A DNA stretch of 64,000 nucleotides from G965198795 sp965198795 (GTDB lineage Bacteria; Pseudomonadota; Alphaproteobacteria; Rhodospirillales; Casp-alpha2). The translations under genes were made by a program, and so were the position numbers. The notes beneath the pieces are model-generated. The model was not told where the DNA came from and did no database searches. It saw nothing but the letters and a program-made list of their open reading frames with translations. The stretch is taken from contig OZ240674.1 of NCBI GenBank assembly GCA_965198795.1, positions 2,542,001 to 2,606,000 on the forward strand, read 5' to 3'. Below are positions 24,952 through 34,472 of this stretch, piece by piece (the stretch's first letter is position 1; every line of letters begins with the position of its first letter).

Positions 24952-26727
24952 TCAGGTTCCGCCCGCACCGGCCACGGCGCCGGCCACGGCGGCGGCGTTG
25001 GCGTGGGGCAGGGCGAGGTAGAGGGCGTCCATTTCATCAGCGAGGTTTTCCGCCGAGGCTTGAGGCCGGGGCGAGGCGTCGACCAAAATCGCTGAAACTC
25101 CCGCCGCCCGGATGCGTCTGGCCGCGTCGGCCGCGTCCGCCGCCGCCGCGACTCGATCCCGCGAGCCGTCCCGGGCGATATTGGCGCGGCCGTCTGTCAT
25201 CACGACGATTACGGGTGTCTGTCCTTTGCGCCGGACGCCTCCGGCTAAACGCCCGGCGGCGTCGAGTCCTGCGGCCAAGGGCGTTCCGCCGCCGCCGGGC
25301 AGTCCCGCCAAGCCGCGCTTCGCCCGGGTGAGGGAGCGGGTCGGCGGCAGGATCAGCTCGGCTCCCTGGCCCCGGAAGGCGATGAGCGCTATCTGATCGC
25401 GGCGCAAATAACATTCCGCAAGCATGAGTTCGACGGCGCCCTTGACCTCGGCAAGCCGGTGCAAGGCCGCCGACCCGGACGCATCGACGACGAACACTGT
25501 GGTCGTCGCCGAACGCTGTTTGTAGCGGGTGAACCGAAAGTCCTGTTTTCGGACCTGAACCTTGCCGGGCCGACGGTTTTCCTTGCGCAGAGCTTGCCAC
25601 GGCGAGGCCGCGCGCAAAGTCTCGATCACGTTGAGCCGGCTGTTGCGATCCGCCCGGCCACGTTTCAACCCGGCCGGACGGCCCCGGCGGGCGGCGGCCT
25701 GAAGGTTCGCGGACCGGCCCGCCTGTCCAGCCCGCCGTTTTTTCTTGTCCGCTTCTAGCCGAGCCAGAAGCCCCGGCGGAATGACGGCCTGAGCGGCGGC
25801 CAGAACCATGTCGGCCAAGGTCTGATCGAGATCGTGGTCGTGGTCTTGATCGTGGTCTTGGTCGTCCAGGGGCGGGTCATCCGGATCGGGTGTTTCCTCC
25901 GGCGGCGGATCTTCATCGGCGCCGGGCGGCGGCGGGATGGTGGCGCGCGGCGCCAGGACCAGGCGCGCGGCGGCGACTGCGTCTATTTCCGAAACCTCGG
26001 TCCGGCCGTGCAGGGCGGCGTGGGCGCGGGCCGCGCGCGCGGCGAAAATCAGCGGGCGCAATGATGTGACGCCAAGACCGATCGACGCCTTGGTCAGGGC
26101 GGCCGCGGCCTCGTCGCCGACGCGCGTTCGCTGGTAGAGTGTGCGGGCTCTCTCGACCGCCGCCGCGGACGGCGCTTCTCCGACGTCCGATACGCCAACG
26201 GCGTCGAGGTCGATCATATAGGAAAGCCGGTCGAGCAATACCGTTGGCGGCCCTTCATCGGCTTGAATTGTCTCGTCGTCCAGGCCCTCGTCGAACAATA
26301 CGGCGCCGAAGCGGGCCGGCGCCGTCAACGCCATTCCATCCCGTTCGGCGACGGCGACGCCCCGGTCGAGGGCCTGGGCGATATGCGCCGCAGTTCCCGG
26401 CCTCACGCGTTCCGCCATGGCCAGCAACAGGACGCCAAGATCGCATTCCTCCAGCAGTCCCGCCTCGGCCACGGGATGGCCCGCGTTCAATGTCGCGGCT
26501 AGATCAAGTCCGCCCAGGAGCCGCCCGGGCGAGACGTTCACCGGCGCCCGGCGGAAAGGAGCGCCCCTTGGCAGAAGAGAACGAAGCACCGCCGTCCAGG
26601 CGTCACGGACGGGGCCCGGGCGGGCGCGGACCCGGACGCCTCCGGCGTCGTGAGGCGCGACGGCGAACAATTGGGCGCACAGAACCGCGTCCCGCCAGAG
26701 CGGATCGCCGGCCTGTTCGGTGTTCAT
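24952..26727 (-). CDS. bchD: Magnesium chelatase subunit D
   Basis: AAA-type plus von Willebrand A subunit of the chelatase that puts Mg2+ into protoporphyrin IX together with BchI and BchH. The 591 residues hold a degenerate N-terminal AAA module, a Pro/Asp-rich linker (residues about 270-300, with alternating QDHDQDHDHD), and a C-terminal integrin-I domain with the MIDAS motif VVDASGSAALHR near 410 and MTDGRANIARDGS near 515. ATG shares a base with the bchI stop (TAATG). Confidence 0.95.
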   Translation of the reverse strand: MNTEQAGDPLWRDAVLCAQLFAVAPHDAGGVRVRARPGPVRDAWTAVLRSLLPRGAPFRRAPVNVSPGRLLGGLDLAATLNAGHPVAEAGLLEECDLGVLLLAMAERVRPGTAAHIAQALDRGVAVAERDGMALTAPARFGAVLFDEGLDDETIQADEGPPTVLLDRLSYMIDLDAVGVSDVGEAPSAAAVERARTLYQRTRVGDEAAAALTKASIGLGVTSLRPLIFAARAARAHAALHGRTEVSEIDAVAAARLVLAPRATIPPPPGADEDPPPEETPDPDDPPLDDQDHDQDHDHDLDQTLADMVLAAAQAVIPPGLLARLEADKKKRRAGQAGRSANLQAAARRGRPAGLKRGRADRNSRLNVIETLRAASPWQALRKENRRPGKVQVRKQDFRFTRYKQRSATTTVFVVDASGSAALHRLAEVKGAVELMLAECYLRRDQIALIAFRGQGAELILPPTRSLTRAKRGLAGLPGGGGTPLAAGLDAAGRLAGGVRRKGQTPVIVVMTDGRANIARDGSRDRVAAAADAADAARRIRAAGVSAILVDASPRPQASAENLADEMDALYLALPHANAAAVAGAVAGAGGT

Positions 26728-27749
26728 TATATCAGCGTTTCCCGCACGGCGCGGGCGACCCGGGCGGACGAACCGGCCTCGTCCAGGGGATCGCGCCTGA
26801 GCCGGTGGCGGAGCGCCGGTCCCGCGACCCGTTTGACGTGATCGATGGAGACCTTGCTATCGCCGTCGAGCGCGGCGGCGGCGCGCCCGGCCCGCAGAAG
26901 GGTCAGTTCTCCGCGTAGTCCATCGGTGCCGAGCGCCAGACACAATGCCGTCAGTTTCTCCATGACGACGTCCGAGATTTCAACGGCGCCAAGCGCGCCG
27001 CGGGCCTTGGCGATCTTACGCCGCAAATTGCCGTCGCGGCGGGCCCAGGCCTTCATGAACGCCGCCGGGTCCCGGTCGAAAGCGTCGCGGCGGCGAATCA
27101 CCTCAATCCGGTCCTTGACGTTGTCCGGCGTCTCGACCTCGACGGACAGCCCGAACCGGTCCAAGAGCTGCGGGCGCAGGTCGCCCTCCTCCGGATTACC
27201 GCTGCCGACGATCACGAACCGGGACGGGTGACGAACGGAGAGGCCCTCGCGTTCGACCAGGTTCTCGCCCGAGGCGGCGACGTCGAGCAGCAAATCGACG
27301 AGGTGATCCTCCAGAAGGTTTACTTCATCGATATACAGAAATCCGCGATTCGCCCTGGCCAGAAGGCCCGGCTCGAAAGCTTTGACGCCATCGGCGAGCG
27401 CGCGTTCCAGATCAAGGGCGCCGACGACCCTGTCTTCCGTGGCGCCCAAGGGCAGATCGACCACGGGCACGGGAACGTCCCTGGCCCTTGGGCGTTCACC
27501 GCCGGTGGCGGCGCAATCGAGGCATTCCGCAGCGGGGCGCTCGGGCGGACAGTTATAGCGGCAGCCAGGTATTGCCGGCATTTTAGGCAATAGTCCGGCA
27601 AGGGCGCGCACCGCCGTCGATTTGCCGGTGCCCCGGTCGCCGAACGCCAAGACCCCGCCCACGCCAGGGTCCGTCGCCGCGATCATCAAGGCCAGCTTCA
27701 TTTCTTCCTGGCCGACGATGGCCGAGAAGGGGAATTGTCGGGCTGTAAT
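26727..27749 (-). CDS. bchI: Magnesium chelatase ATPase subunit I, apparently starting at an ATT codon
   Basis: AAA+ motor of magnesium chelatase. Walker A is FGDRGTGKSTAVRAL, Walker B is FLYIDEVNLLEDHLVD, and the sensor/arginine regions follow. From the first ATG (27701) the protein would lack the conserved FPFSAIVGQEE that precedes MKLAL. In frame upstream to the stop at about 27765 there is no ATG, GTG or TTG; ATT at 27747-27749 lies six bases after GGGGAGG and gives a 340-residue protein, the normal length. The ATT start is inference from these facts. First gene of bchIDO. Confidence 0.93.
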   Translation of the reverse strand: MTARQFPFSAIVGQEEMKLALMIAATDPGVGGVLAFGDRGTGKSTAVRALAGLLPKMPAIPGCRYNCPPERPAAECLDCAATGGERPRARDVPVPVVDLPLGATEDRVVGALDLERALADGVKAFEPGLLARANRGFLYIDEVNLLEDHLVDLLLDVAASGENLVEREGLSVRHPSRFVIVGSGNPEEGDLRPQLLDRFGLSVEVETPDNVKDRIEVIRRRDAFDRDPAAFMKAWARRDGNLRRKIAKARGALGAVEISDVVMEKLTALCLALGTDGLRGELTLLRAGRAAAALDGDSKVSIDHVKRVAGPALRHRLRRDPLDEAGSSARVARAVRETLI

Positions 27750-27957
27750 CGTTCGCCTCCCCGATTATTCGCGAACGTCAATCAAGGTTCACGCGATCAA
27801 ACGATAACGCGCTTGCCGCCGGTTAGAAAGGGGAAGGTTGCTCAATTTTCGCCTCGGCGGGCCGAAGGGCGCCGGCCCGGCAACTGCGGGCGCCAGGTAA
27901 TCCAGTTCGCCCGTGGCGACGTACCTTCGAGGCCATTCCAATGAGAAAACCAACGAT

Positions 27958-28659
27958 ATGAAGCTAATGAATGTCCGGGAGGTCATCCGCAACGCGCCGT
28001 TGGGCCAATTCCTGGGTTCGGGCATGGCGGTGGTGGGTGTCGGACAGCTGCTTGAAGAGCCGGCGTACCAGATCGTTCAGCGTCTCGGACCGGTCATTGA
28101 GGTTCGTCAGTACGCGCCCCGGCGCTTTGCCGAATACCGGCTCCAAGGTCACGACCGGCAATCGCGCGGACGCGCCTTTCAGTCGCTTTTCAGGTTCATC
28201 AGCGGGCGCAACGCGGCGCGGCGGAAGATGGCCATGACCGTTCCCGTGGCCATGAGACATCTCTCGGGGCCGGGCGGAGCCGGCGCCGCGGCGCCGGAAA
28301 CAGAGATGGCGATGCGGTTTTTCCTTCCGCGCGCCATGCGCGGCGCAACGACGCCGGAAGCCGAAAACCCGCTGGTCACGAGAGGCGAGTTGCCGGTGAT
28401 GACGCTGGCCGTCCTGCCCTACACGGGCAGTCAGAATCTTGATCGCGCCGCCGCCCGGCGCCGTGACCTCGTCGAAGCTTTGTCGGTGACGCCCTGGCGG
28501 CCCGTCGGCCCCGCAGAGACCTATCTGTACAATCCGCCGTTTTCCATTCCCGCGAGGCGCAGGATCGAGGCCGCCGTCGAGGTCCGCCATACCCCTGGCG
28601 CGGGACCGTTGATCTTTCCCCGTTCCATGCCGCTGATTCCGAACCGTTCGAAGGATTGA
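27958..28659 (+). CDS. SOUL-family haem-binding protein
   Basis: The 233-residue product has the SOUL/HBP fold signatures: EEPAYQIVQRLGPVIEVRQY near residue 35, AFQSLFRFISGRN, KMAMTVPVAM near 95, and the C-terminal ETYLYNPPFSIPARRR followed by RIEAAVEV. Such proteins bind haem or related tetrapyrroles. It is divergent from bchI, which makes a tetrapyrrole-linked role plausible but unproven. ATG 27958 is chosen; 27913 and 27967 are alternatives, none with a strong ribosome binding site. Confidence 0.82.
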   Translation: MKLMNVREVIRNAPLGQFLGSGMAVVGVGQLLEEPAYQIVQRLGPVIEVRQYAPRRFAEYRLQGHDRQSRGRAFQSLFRFISGRNAARRKMAMTVPVAMRHLSGPGGAGAAAPETEMAMRFFLPRAMRGATTPEAENPLVTRGELPVMTLAVLPYTGSQNLDRAAARRRDLVEALSVTPWRPVGPAETYLYNPPFSIPARRRIEAAVEVRHTPGAGPLIFPRSMPLIPNRSKD

Positions 28660-28882
28660 CATGACGGCGAACCTTGAATTCATGGAAAAGGCGGGCGGAC
28701 GCGCCGGCGCCGGCGCCGGCGCTTAATCCACCAGTATCTTGACGCCGGACCCGTTCCACCCGGCCGGGCCTGTTCGTCATCGGCGGCCCGATCCTCTGAG
28801 CCGCCCAGGCGCCCGCTCGCGCGGTCTCCAGGCGCTCTTTTCAAAAGCCTGCCAAACATGGATCAAACATGGATACGGGCGT
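28660..28882. other. Spacer between SOUL gene and LysR gene
   Basis: Two converging genes end here. A GGCGCCGGCGCCGGC run is present at about 28702-28722; no clear terminator or gene was seen. Confidence 0.4.
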
Positions 28883-29812
28883 TTATTGTGTGGAATATGC
28901 GCGCGATATTCCCTGGATTTCATCGCGAAGAAATATCGCAAACTCGCTAACCAGTTTTGGCGGCGGATTGTGCGACGGCGTCATAATCGAGACCGGGAGA
29001 TAAACCGCCGGTGAGATTGGCCGAAAAACCAGCGATGTCGGATCCCGCCAATATCTCGCGTAGTTCTCCGCCGTCAACGGATCGACCATGGCGTAGCACT
29101 GACCGCGTTCGGCGAATGTCAAAAGCGGAAAGAAGTTCAAGGTTTGAATGCGGATGTGCATATGGGCCTTCGACGCCTCGAAGCTTTCACGCAAGGCCTT
29201 TACGGTCGGGTGCGGGTCGTAGAGCGTCCCAAGCGGACGCCCGTCCAGGTCGCTTGGCGTAATCTCATCTTTCTGGGCGAGGGCGTCCGGCGCGGGTATC
29301 GCGCACAAACAGCGAAGGGTGTGAATGTCGTGGTTGACCAGCGGAGAAGCTTCCGCGCCCGAATGATTGAGATCGGCGAAACCCAAGTCGAATTGTTGCG
29401 CTGACACGAGGCGCTCCACTTGAACTGCGCTCCGTGCGATGAGCGACACCTTCACGTCATCCCGGTCCTCAAGAAAGCGGGAGACGAGATCGGGCAGCAG
29501 ATAGATCGAGGCGCCGGTCATCGCGACGATCTTGATAGAGCCAAACTCAAGGTTTTTCAGCTTTTTCGCAATTCGTTCCGCCGACTGCAAACGATCCAAA
29601 ACCGCTTCGGCTTCCTCAAACAAAAAGTCCGCTTCCGGCAATGGGTGTAAACGCCGTCCCCGCCGCTCGAACAAAGGGTAACCAATCTCGTCCTCAAGGC
29701 TGGTGATCATCGCGCTGATGGTGGGCTGAGTCCGGTTCAGGCTGCGGGCCGCGTTGGAGACCGAGCCCGTCAACATGACTGCACGAAACGCGGTCAATTG
29801 TCTCAGATTCAT
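28883..29812 (-). CDS. LysR-family transcriptional regulator
   Basis: A 309-residue regulator: winged helix-turn-helix at the N-terminus (MNLRQLTAFRAVMLTGSVS, AARSLNRTQPTISAMI, LFERRGRRL) and a periplasmic-binding-like effector domain from about residue 90. It is divergent from the TRAP transporter that follows, separated by 190 AT-rich bases, and so probably regulates it; the ligand is unknown. Confidence 0.9.
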   Translation of the reverse strand: MNLRQLTAFRAVMLTGSVSNAARSLNRTQPTISAMITSLEDEIGYPLFERRGRRLHPLPEADFLFEEAEAVLDRLQSAERIAKKLKNLEFGSIKIVAMTGASIYLLPDLVSRFLEDRDDVKVSLIARSAVQVERLVSAQQFDLGFADLNHSGAEASPLVNHDIHTLRCLCAIPAPDALAQKDEITPSDLDGRPLGTLYDPHPTVKALRESFEASKAHMHIRIQTLNFFPLLTFAERGQCYAMVDPLTAENYARYWRDPTSLVFRPISPAVYLPVSIMTPSHNPPPKLVSEFAIFLRDEIQGISRAYSTQ

Positions 29813-30002
29813 GGATCGCTTCCCATGCCGCCAGGATTATATAGAAAATATCTATAAACAAACAGGAATTTGTAATTTTTATCCATATTAGATACCCGAT
29901 TACCATCGCGTCCGTTCCAGTTCCTTTCAACGGAACCGCGACCGCAGTCCATTCCAAAATCAAGAGAGCCGGAATGAGGCTATAATCAGGGAGATTTTAT
30001 CA

Positions 30003-31016
30003 ATGAAGATCACGTCTAAAATCGCCATCGCCGCTTTTGCCTGCGTCGTGGCCGCCAGTGCTGCCGCGGAAGCGCAGCAACCCACCTTTTTCCGGATCGG
30101 TTCCGGCAGCGCGGGGGGAACGTACTTCCCCATCGCGGGGACCATCGCCAACGGCATTTCCAGTCCTCCCGGCGCGCGGCCCTGCGACAAGGGCGGCCAA
30201 TGCGGCGTTCCGGGTCTGATCGCCATCGCGCAATCCACCACGGCCTCTGTTTTCAACAACGCCGCCGTTCAAAACGGTGAGTTGGAGATGGGCTTGGCCG
30301 CAGCCGACGTTACCCGCTCGATGTATCTGGGCGAGGGTAAGTTCAAGGGCAAACCGCACCCGAACCTGCGCATCATCGCCAACCTGTATCCCGAAGACCT
30401 CCACCTGGTTCTGCCAAAGGGCAAGACGATCAGCAGTCTCGCGGACCTGAAAGGCAAGCGTGTCGGGATTGCCCAGGCCGGCTCCGGCACCCAGGTCGCG
30501 GTTCTGCAAATGCTGGATGCGTGGGGCGTCACGCGGGACAATATGGAAGAGGCCGAGTTGAACAACAGCCAATCGGCCGAGCGCATGGCTGACGGCCAGC
30601 TCGACGCCTACTTCTACGCCGCAGGCTGGCCCGTCGCCGCGATGGTTCAGTTGGCTTCCACGAAAGGAATGTCGCTGCATTCCTTCTCCGACGAAGACAT
30701 GAAGAAAATCAACGATATTATTCCGGCTTACATTCCGTCGAAGATTCCGGCCGGGGCTTATGAAGGATTGGCGAGGGACGTTAAAACGCCGGCTGTGAGC
30801 GCCATGCTGGTTGTTTCGTCGGAGCAGCCCGAGGAGTTGGTCTACGGCATCACCAAGGCGCTGTGGAATAAGAACACCCGGAAATTGCTGGACAACGGTC
30901 ACGCCAAGGGCAAGCAGATCACGCCTGAAACGGCGCTTGATGGTGTCGCGGAGCTTGGTGTGCCGCTCCATCCGGGCGCGGCGAAGTTTTACAAGGAAGC
31001 CGGTCTTCTGAAGTAA
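30003..31016 (+). CDS. TAXI-type TRAP transporter solute-binding protein
   Basis: Periplasmic receptor of a TRAP transporter. The 337 residues start with a signal peptide (IAIAAFACVVAASAAAEA, likely cut before QQ), then FRIGSGSAGGTYFPIAGTIA, the TAXI-family glycine-rich signature, and LKGKRVGIAQAGSGTQ near residue 155. The insertion CDKGGQCG near residue 60 has a cysteine pair. The ligand cannot be told; TAXI systems often carry dicarboxylates or glutamate. The permease gene follows after a hairpin. Confidence 0.92.
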   Translation: MKITSKIAIAAFACVVAASAAAEAQQPTFFRIGSGSAGGTYFPIAGTIANGISSPPGARPCDKGGQCGVPGLIAIAQSTTASVFNNAAVQNGELEMGLAAADVTRSMYLGEGKFKGKPHPNLRIIANLYPEDLHLVLPKGKTISSLADLKGKRVGIAQAGSGTQVAVLQMLDAWGVTRDNMEEAELNNSQSAERMADGQLDAYFYAAGWPVAAMVQLASTKGMSLHSFSDEDMKKINDIIPAYIPSKIPAGAYEGLARDVKTPAVSAMLVVSSEQPEELVYGITKALWNKNTRKLLDNGHAKGKQITPETALDGVAELGVPLHPGAAKFYKEAGLLK

Positions 31017-31035
31017 GTCTCTTTCCCCGGGCGCC

Positions 31036-31082
31036 CCTTGGGCGGCTTGAAAGGCGAACAACGCCTGACAAGCCGCCCAAGG
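31036..31082 (+). promoter_or_regulatory. Strong intercistronic hairpin between receptor and permease genes
   Basis: CCTTGGGCGGCTTG pairs with CAAGCCGCCCAAGG (14 pairs), and the loop itself contains AGGCG/CGCCT, giving a long structured stem. No U-run follows, so it more likely protects the receptor message or limits read-through than stops transcription completely, giving more receptor than permease. Confidence 0.8.
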
Positions 31083-31205
31083 ATCATTTCCAAATCAATC
31101 ATCGTTCATGCACGATTTTCAAAGAGCGGCGTTAGGTTCGAGCCTCCTGCTTGGAAGCGGGGAGCGAAAGCCGTTCTGGGCCTCGGAGGACTGAGAGGGA
31201 CAATC

Positions 31206-33416
31206 ATGAACCAGCGGCCGGAAGAAAAGTACGAGCTCAGCAAGGAACAACGCGCGGAGATCGAGCGGAAGTACGATGAGGCCGCGTCAACCCGTCCATT
31301 GACCGGGTTCATGCCAAGGATGATCCGCGGCGTCGCGGTCATCTTCGCGCTTTATCACTACCTGACGGCCGGGTTCGCCTTGCCGGCGGAGCAATGGCAT
31401 ATGGGATGGCATCTCGCCGGCCTGTTCGTCATGGTTTACGCGCTGTTTCCGTTTGTCCGCTCAGGCGGCGCATTCGAAGCGCGAGGCGGATTGCTCCGGA
31501 TCGGGAACGTCCCGCTCCACGATTTGCTGGCCATGGTTCTGGGGATCATGGCCGCGCTCTATGTCGGTTTCGCCTGGCGGGGAATTCCGCTGCTTGGGAT
31601 CGAGGAACAGACGTTCCGGATGGGTAATCCCAATACCTACGATCTCATCTTCGGCTGCGTCTTGATCGTCTTGGTGCTTGACATCGCCCGGCGCACGCTG
31701 GGGTGGGTGTTGCCGATGATCATTTGCGCGTTCATCTCTTACGCCCTCCTGGGTCCCTTTTTTCCGGGCGTGCTTCAGCACCCGGGCGTCAAGTTCAACA
31801 CCTTCGTTTCGTCGATGTATTTTCCCCAGGAAGGAATTTTTGGCGTCACCCTTTGGGTCGTTTCGACCATCGTGTTTCACTTCGTCCTGTTCGGCGTCAT
31901 CGCCCAGCGGACGGGTCTTGGAAAGCTGTTTATCGACAATGCGACGATCCTAGCCGGCAAGTATGTGGGGGGACCGGCGAAGGTCTCAGTAATTTCCTCC
32001 GCCTTCTTTGGAACCATTTCCGGTTCCTCGGTCGCGAACACCGTTTCAACCGGGGCGTTGACCATCCCGAACATGAAGAAGCTGGGTTATTCGGGGCGGT
32101 TCGCGGGCGGGGTTGAGGCGGCGGCGAGCGCCGGCGGCCAAATCACGCCGCCGATCATGGGGGCCGCCGCTTTCATCATGGCGGAGTTCTTGGAAGTCCC
32201 GTACACGACCATTGTGATCGCCGCGATCTTCCCCGCCATCCTGCATTACACCGGCGTCTTCGCCGTGGTCCATTTGATGGCCCGAAAGCTGGACCTTCGC
32301 GGCCTGGCGGCGGACATGCTGCCCCGGTTCAAGGAAGTTTGGAAAGACGGCTGGGCCAATGTGATTCCCTTGATCGCGCTGCTGACGGTGCTGTTCTCGG
32401 GCTATACGCCTTTTATGTCGGCTTTTTGTGGAATCAGCCTGGCCGTCATCACGGGCGCCGCACGCCGCGAGGCGCCCGTGACGCTGATTTTTCCCCTGGC
32501 GTTCATCGCCTTCGTCCTTTGGAAATTCGGGTCCGGCGGTTTCGAATTGCCGATCACGATCCTCCTGTGCGCCGGCTCGGTGGCCGGCGTGTTCAATCCT
32601 CAGTCCCGAATGCCGTCCGGCGAGTTGCTGAACGCCGTCGAGACCGGCGTGAAATACGCCTTGGCGGTCGGCGCGGCGTCCGCCGCCGTCGGCGTCGTGG
32701 TCGGTGTGATCAACACGACCGGGATTGGCTTTCGTATCGGCTTCATGGTGACGTCAAGCGCGGCCGCCATGGCGGAGACGCTTCATTGGTTCTTCAGCGC
32801 CGGCGCCCTGGAATTGTTCACGGTCCAAGACCTGCAACTGTTCCTGTCTCTGCTTTTAATCGCCGTCGCCTGCATTTTGATGGGGGCGGGCATTCCGACG
32901 ACGGCGCTCTATATCATGCTGGTGTCCGTTGCTCAGCCCGCACTGGCGCAATTGGGAGTGCCGCCAATCGCGAGCCATCTTTTCGTTCTGTACTACGGCG
33001 TGGTGGCGGAGATCACGCCGCCGGTCTGCACGTCCGCGTACGCGGCGGCGGCGATCGCCAATTCCAACCCGTTCAAGACAGGGATTTCCGCGTTTACCTT
33101 GGGACTTGGGAAGGTCCTGGCCCCCATGGCCTTTGTTTACGCGCCCGTGCTGCTGATCGTTTCGTCGACGGGCTTCGATCTGGCCGAGTTCTCCTATGCG
33201 GCGGCCAGTTGCATTCTTGGTATCGTCGCCCTTTCGACAGCGGTCGTCGGGTTCTTTCTCGCGCCGATGGCATGGTACGAGCGGGCGCTGGCGGCGATCG
33301 CGGGCTTGGTTGCCATCGCGCCAAGCTGGCAGTCCGATCTTGCCGCCCTCGCAATCGCCGCCCCGGTCATTGTGATCCAACTGATCGCGAGGCGGCGCCA
33401 TCGGATGGCGGCGTAA
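31206..33416 (+). CDS. TRAP transporter fused permease (4TM/12TM type)
   Basis: Inner-membrane part of the TRAP system, with small (DctQ-like) and large (DctM-like) subunits fused in one 736-residue chain. After a soluble N-terminus come four spans (residues about 40-190), then the DctM core with motifs FFGTISGSSVANTVSTG, GGQITPPIMGAAAF and MGAGIPTTALYIMLVSVAQP, and a further span block to the C-terminus. ATG 31206 follows GAGAGGG; the frame is open further upstream without support. Pairs with the TAXI receptor before it. Confidence 0.93.
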   Translation: MNQRPEEKYELSKEQRAEIERKYDEAASTRPLTGFMPRMIRGVAVIFALYHYLTAGFALPAEQWHMGWHLAGLFVMVYALFPFVRSGGAFEARGGLLRIGNVPLHDLLAMVLGIMAALYVGFAWRGIPLLGIEEQTFRMGNPNTYDLIFGCVLIVLVLDIARRTLGWVLPMIICAFISYALLGPFFPGVLQHPGVKFNTFVSSMYFPQEGIFGVTLWVVSTIVFHFVLFGVIAQRTGLGKLFIDNATILAGKYVGGPAKVSVISSAFFGTISGSSVANTVSTGALTIPNMKKLGYSGRFAGGVEAAASAGGQITPPIMGAAAFIMAEFLEVPYTTIVIAAIFPAILHYTGVFAVVHLMARKLDLRGLAADMLPRFKEVWKDGWANVIPLIALLTVLFSGYTPFMSAFCGISLAVITGAARREAPVTLIFPLAFIAFVLWKFGSGGFELPITILLCAGSVAGVFNPQSRMPSGELLNAVETGVKYALAVGAASAAVGVVVGVINTTGIGFRIGFMVTSSAAAMAETLHWFFSAGALELFTVQDLQLFLSLLLIAVACILMGAGIPTTALYIMLVSVAQPALAQLGVPPIASHLFVLYYGVVAEITPPVCTSAYAAAAIANSNPFKTGISAFTLGLGKVLAPMAFVYAPVLLIVSSTGFDLAEFSYAAASCILGIVALSTAVVGFFLAPMAWYERALAAIAGLVAIAPSWQSDLAALAIAAPVIVIQLIARRRHRMAA

Positions 33417-33680
33417 AAACGGAACATCTCATCGGACTGGCGCCCCGTAATCGCCATACCCTGTTCGATCATAGAGCCGGATTCGATCAGGGCTCTGACC
33501 GTATTTTTCCCAAGCCCGTGCAAGACGATCTTCTGGCCCTTGGCGCCAAGATCATCTTTCTGTTTTCGCACCGCAATTTGATCGCGTCCGATGTCCAAGG
33601 GCGGCCTTGGTAGTTGGCCAGGATATGTGTTGACCGGGGGGGTACGGTATCGAGAACCGCGACGCGGTTTTTGTGCGCCG

Positions 33681-33708
33681 GGCGAGTCAGGGGGGGCGAG
33701 TCAGGGGG
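33681..33708. repeat. 14-bp tandem duplication
   Basis: GGCGAGTCAGGGGG occurs twice in succession, followed by a degenerate third copy. Confidence 0.9.
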
Positions 33709-33788
33709 GGCGCGTCGGAAGGGGCGGCGCTTATGGAAAGACGGCCGTCTCCGGCGTCTCTCGCGACTTCGAGCGCGGCGGCCCTGTC

Positions 33789-33875
33789 CACACGGAACAT
33801 CTCCACACGGAACATCTCCACACGGGGCCTGTCCACACGGGCCTGTTCATACGGGGCCAGTTCATACGGGGACCG
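33789..33875. repeat. 15-bp minisatellite, nearly six units
   Basis: CACACGGAACATCTC occurs twice exactly and is followed by four diverging units (CACACGGGGCCTGTC, CACACGGGCCTGTTC, ATACGGGGCCAGTTC, ATACGGGGACCG). Because the unit is a multiple of three it reads as pentapeptide repeats (HTEHL or STRNI types) in any open frame, but no gene is evident. Confidence 0.9.
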
Positions 33876-34141
33876 CGCCGGATTGTTCAAAACGCGCGTC
33901 ACGGGGCGCGTCATCAGGGCGTTACCGGGGGCGAGGCGGACGCCGGGGCCGTCACCGCCTCTGGCGGACGGCGCGGCCAGGACGGACCGGCTGGCCTCCG
34001 GTTACGGTCATTACCGCGCTGATCATTCAAAAGAGTTGGTCATTCAAAAGACGGGCGCGCAAGAGGGCGTGTTCCCATCGACGGGACCGGGGGTTTGCGG
34101 GAAACCGCCAAGGGTTCCGGGGACCCGCCGGGGCCGGGCCC

Positions 34142-34175
34142 GCCAAGGTCAAGGGGACGCCAAGGTCAAGGGGAC
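34142..34175. repeat. 17-bp tandem duplication
   Basis: GCCAAGGTCAAGGGGAC occurs twice in direct succession, followed by the first five bases of a third unit. Confidence 0.95.
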
Positions 34176-34472
34176 GCCAAACACGCTTTCCACCCCCGCC
34201 TCCACATCCGCCTCAAGGAACCCGGGCGGCGGCACGGCCGGCGGCCTTTGCGCCATGGTGGCGGCGGCCATCCCCGCCTCTCCCGCCTCAAGAAAACCCG
34301 GCGGCGATACGGCAACCGCGGTTCCGGCGCAGTTCCGGCGCGCTTCCGGTAAAGCCGGCGCCCTGCCGGGCCGCCCCGGAGCTAGGCCGCCCCAGAAAAA
34401 ACCCTCCTGGCTAGGCGTGAGCCAAAATATATGGGCCTGGCCTAGCTAGGTGAGAAAGGCTATGCGGGTCAT

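Larger units (their letters stand above)
33417..34472. other. About 1 kb of repeat-rich DNA without a recognisable gene
   Basis: GC-rich sequence with several sets of short tandem duplications: 14 bp at 33681-33708, 15-bp units at 33789-33875, 17 bp at about 34023-34056 and 17 bp at 34142-34175. Several reading frames are open because stops are rare in this composition, but none shows a family motif. A minus-strand frame at 33418-33598 is unrecognised. Confidence 0.6.

Noticed and set aside
33789..33875. Possible CRISPR array
   Set aside because: Units are directly adjacent with no spacers; it is a minisatellite.
33673..34449. Open frames of 140-260 codons across the repeat region
   Set aside because: Several frames are open at once because stops are rare; low-complexity repeats, no ribosome binding site, no motifs.
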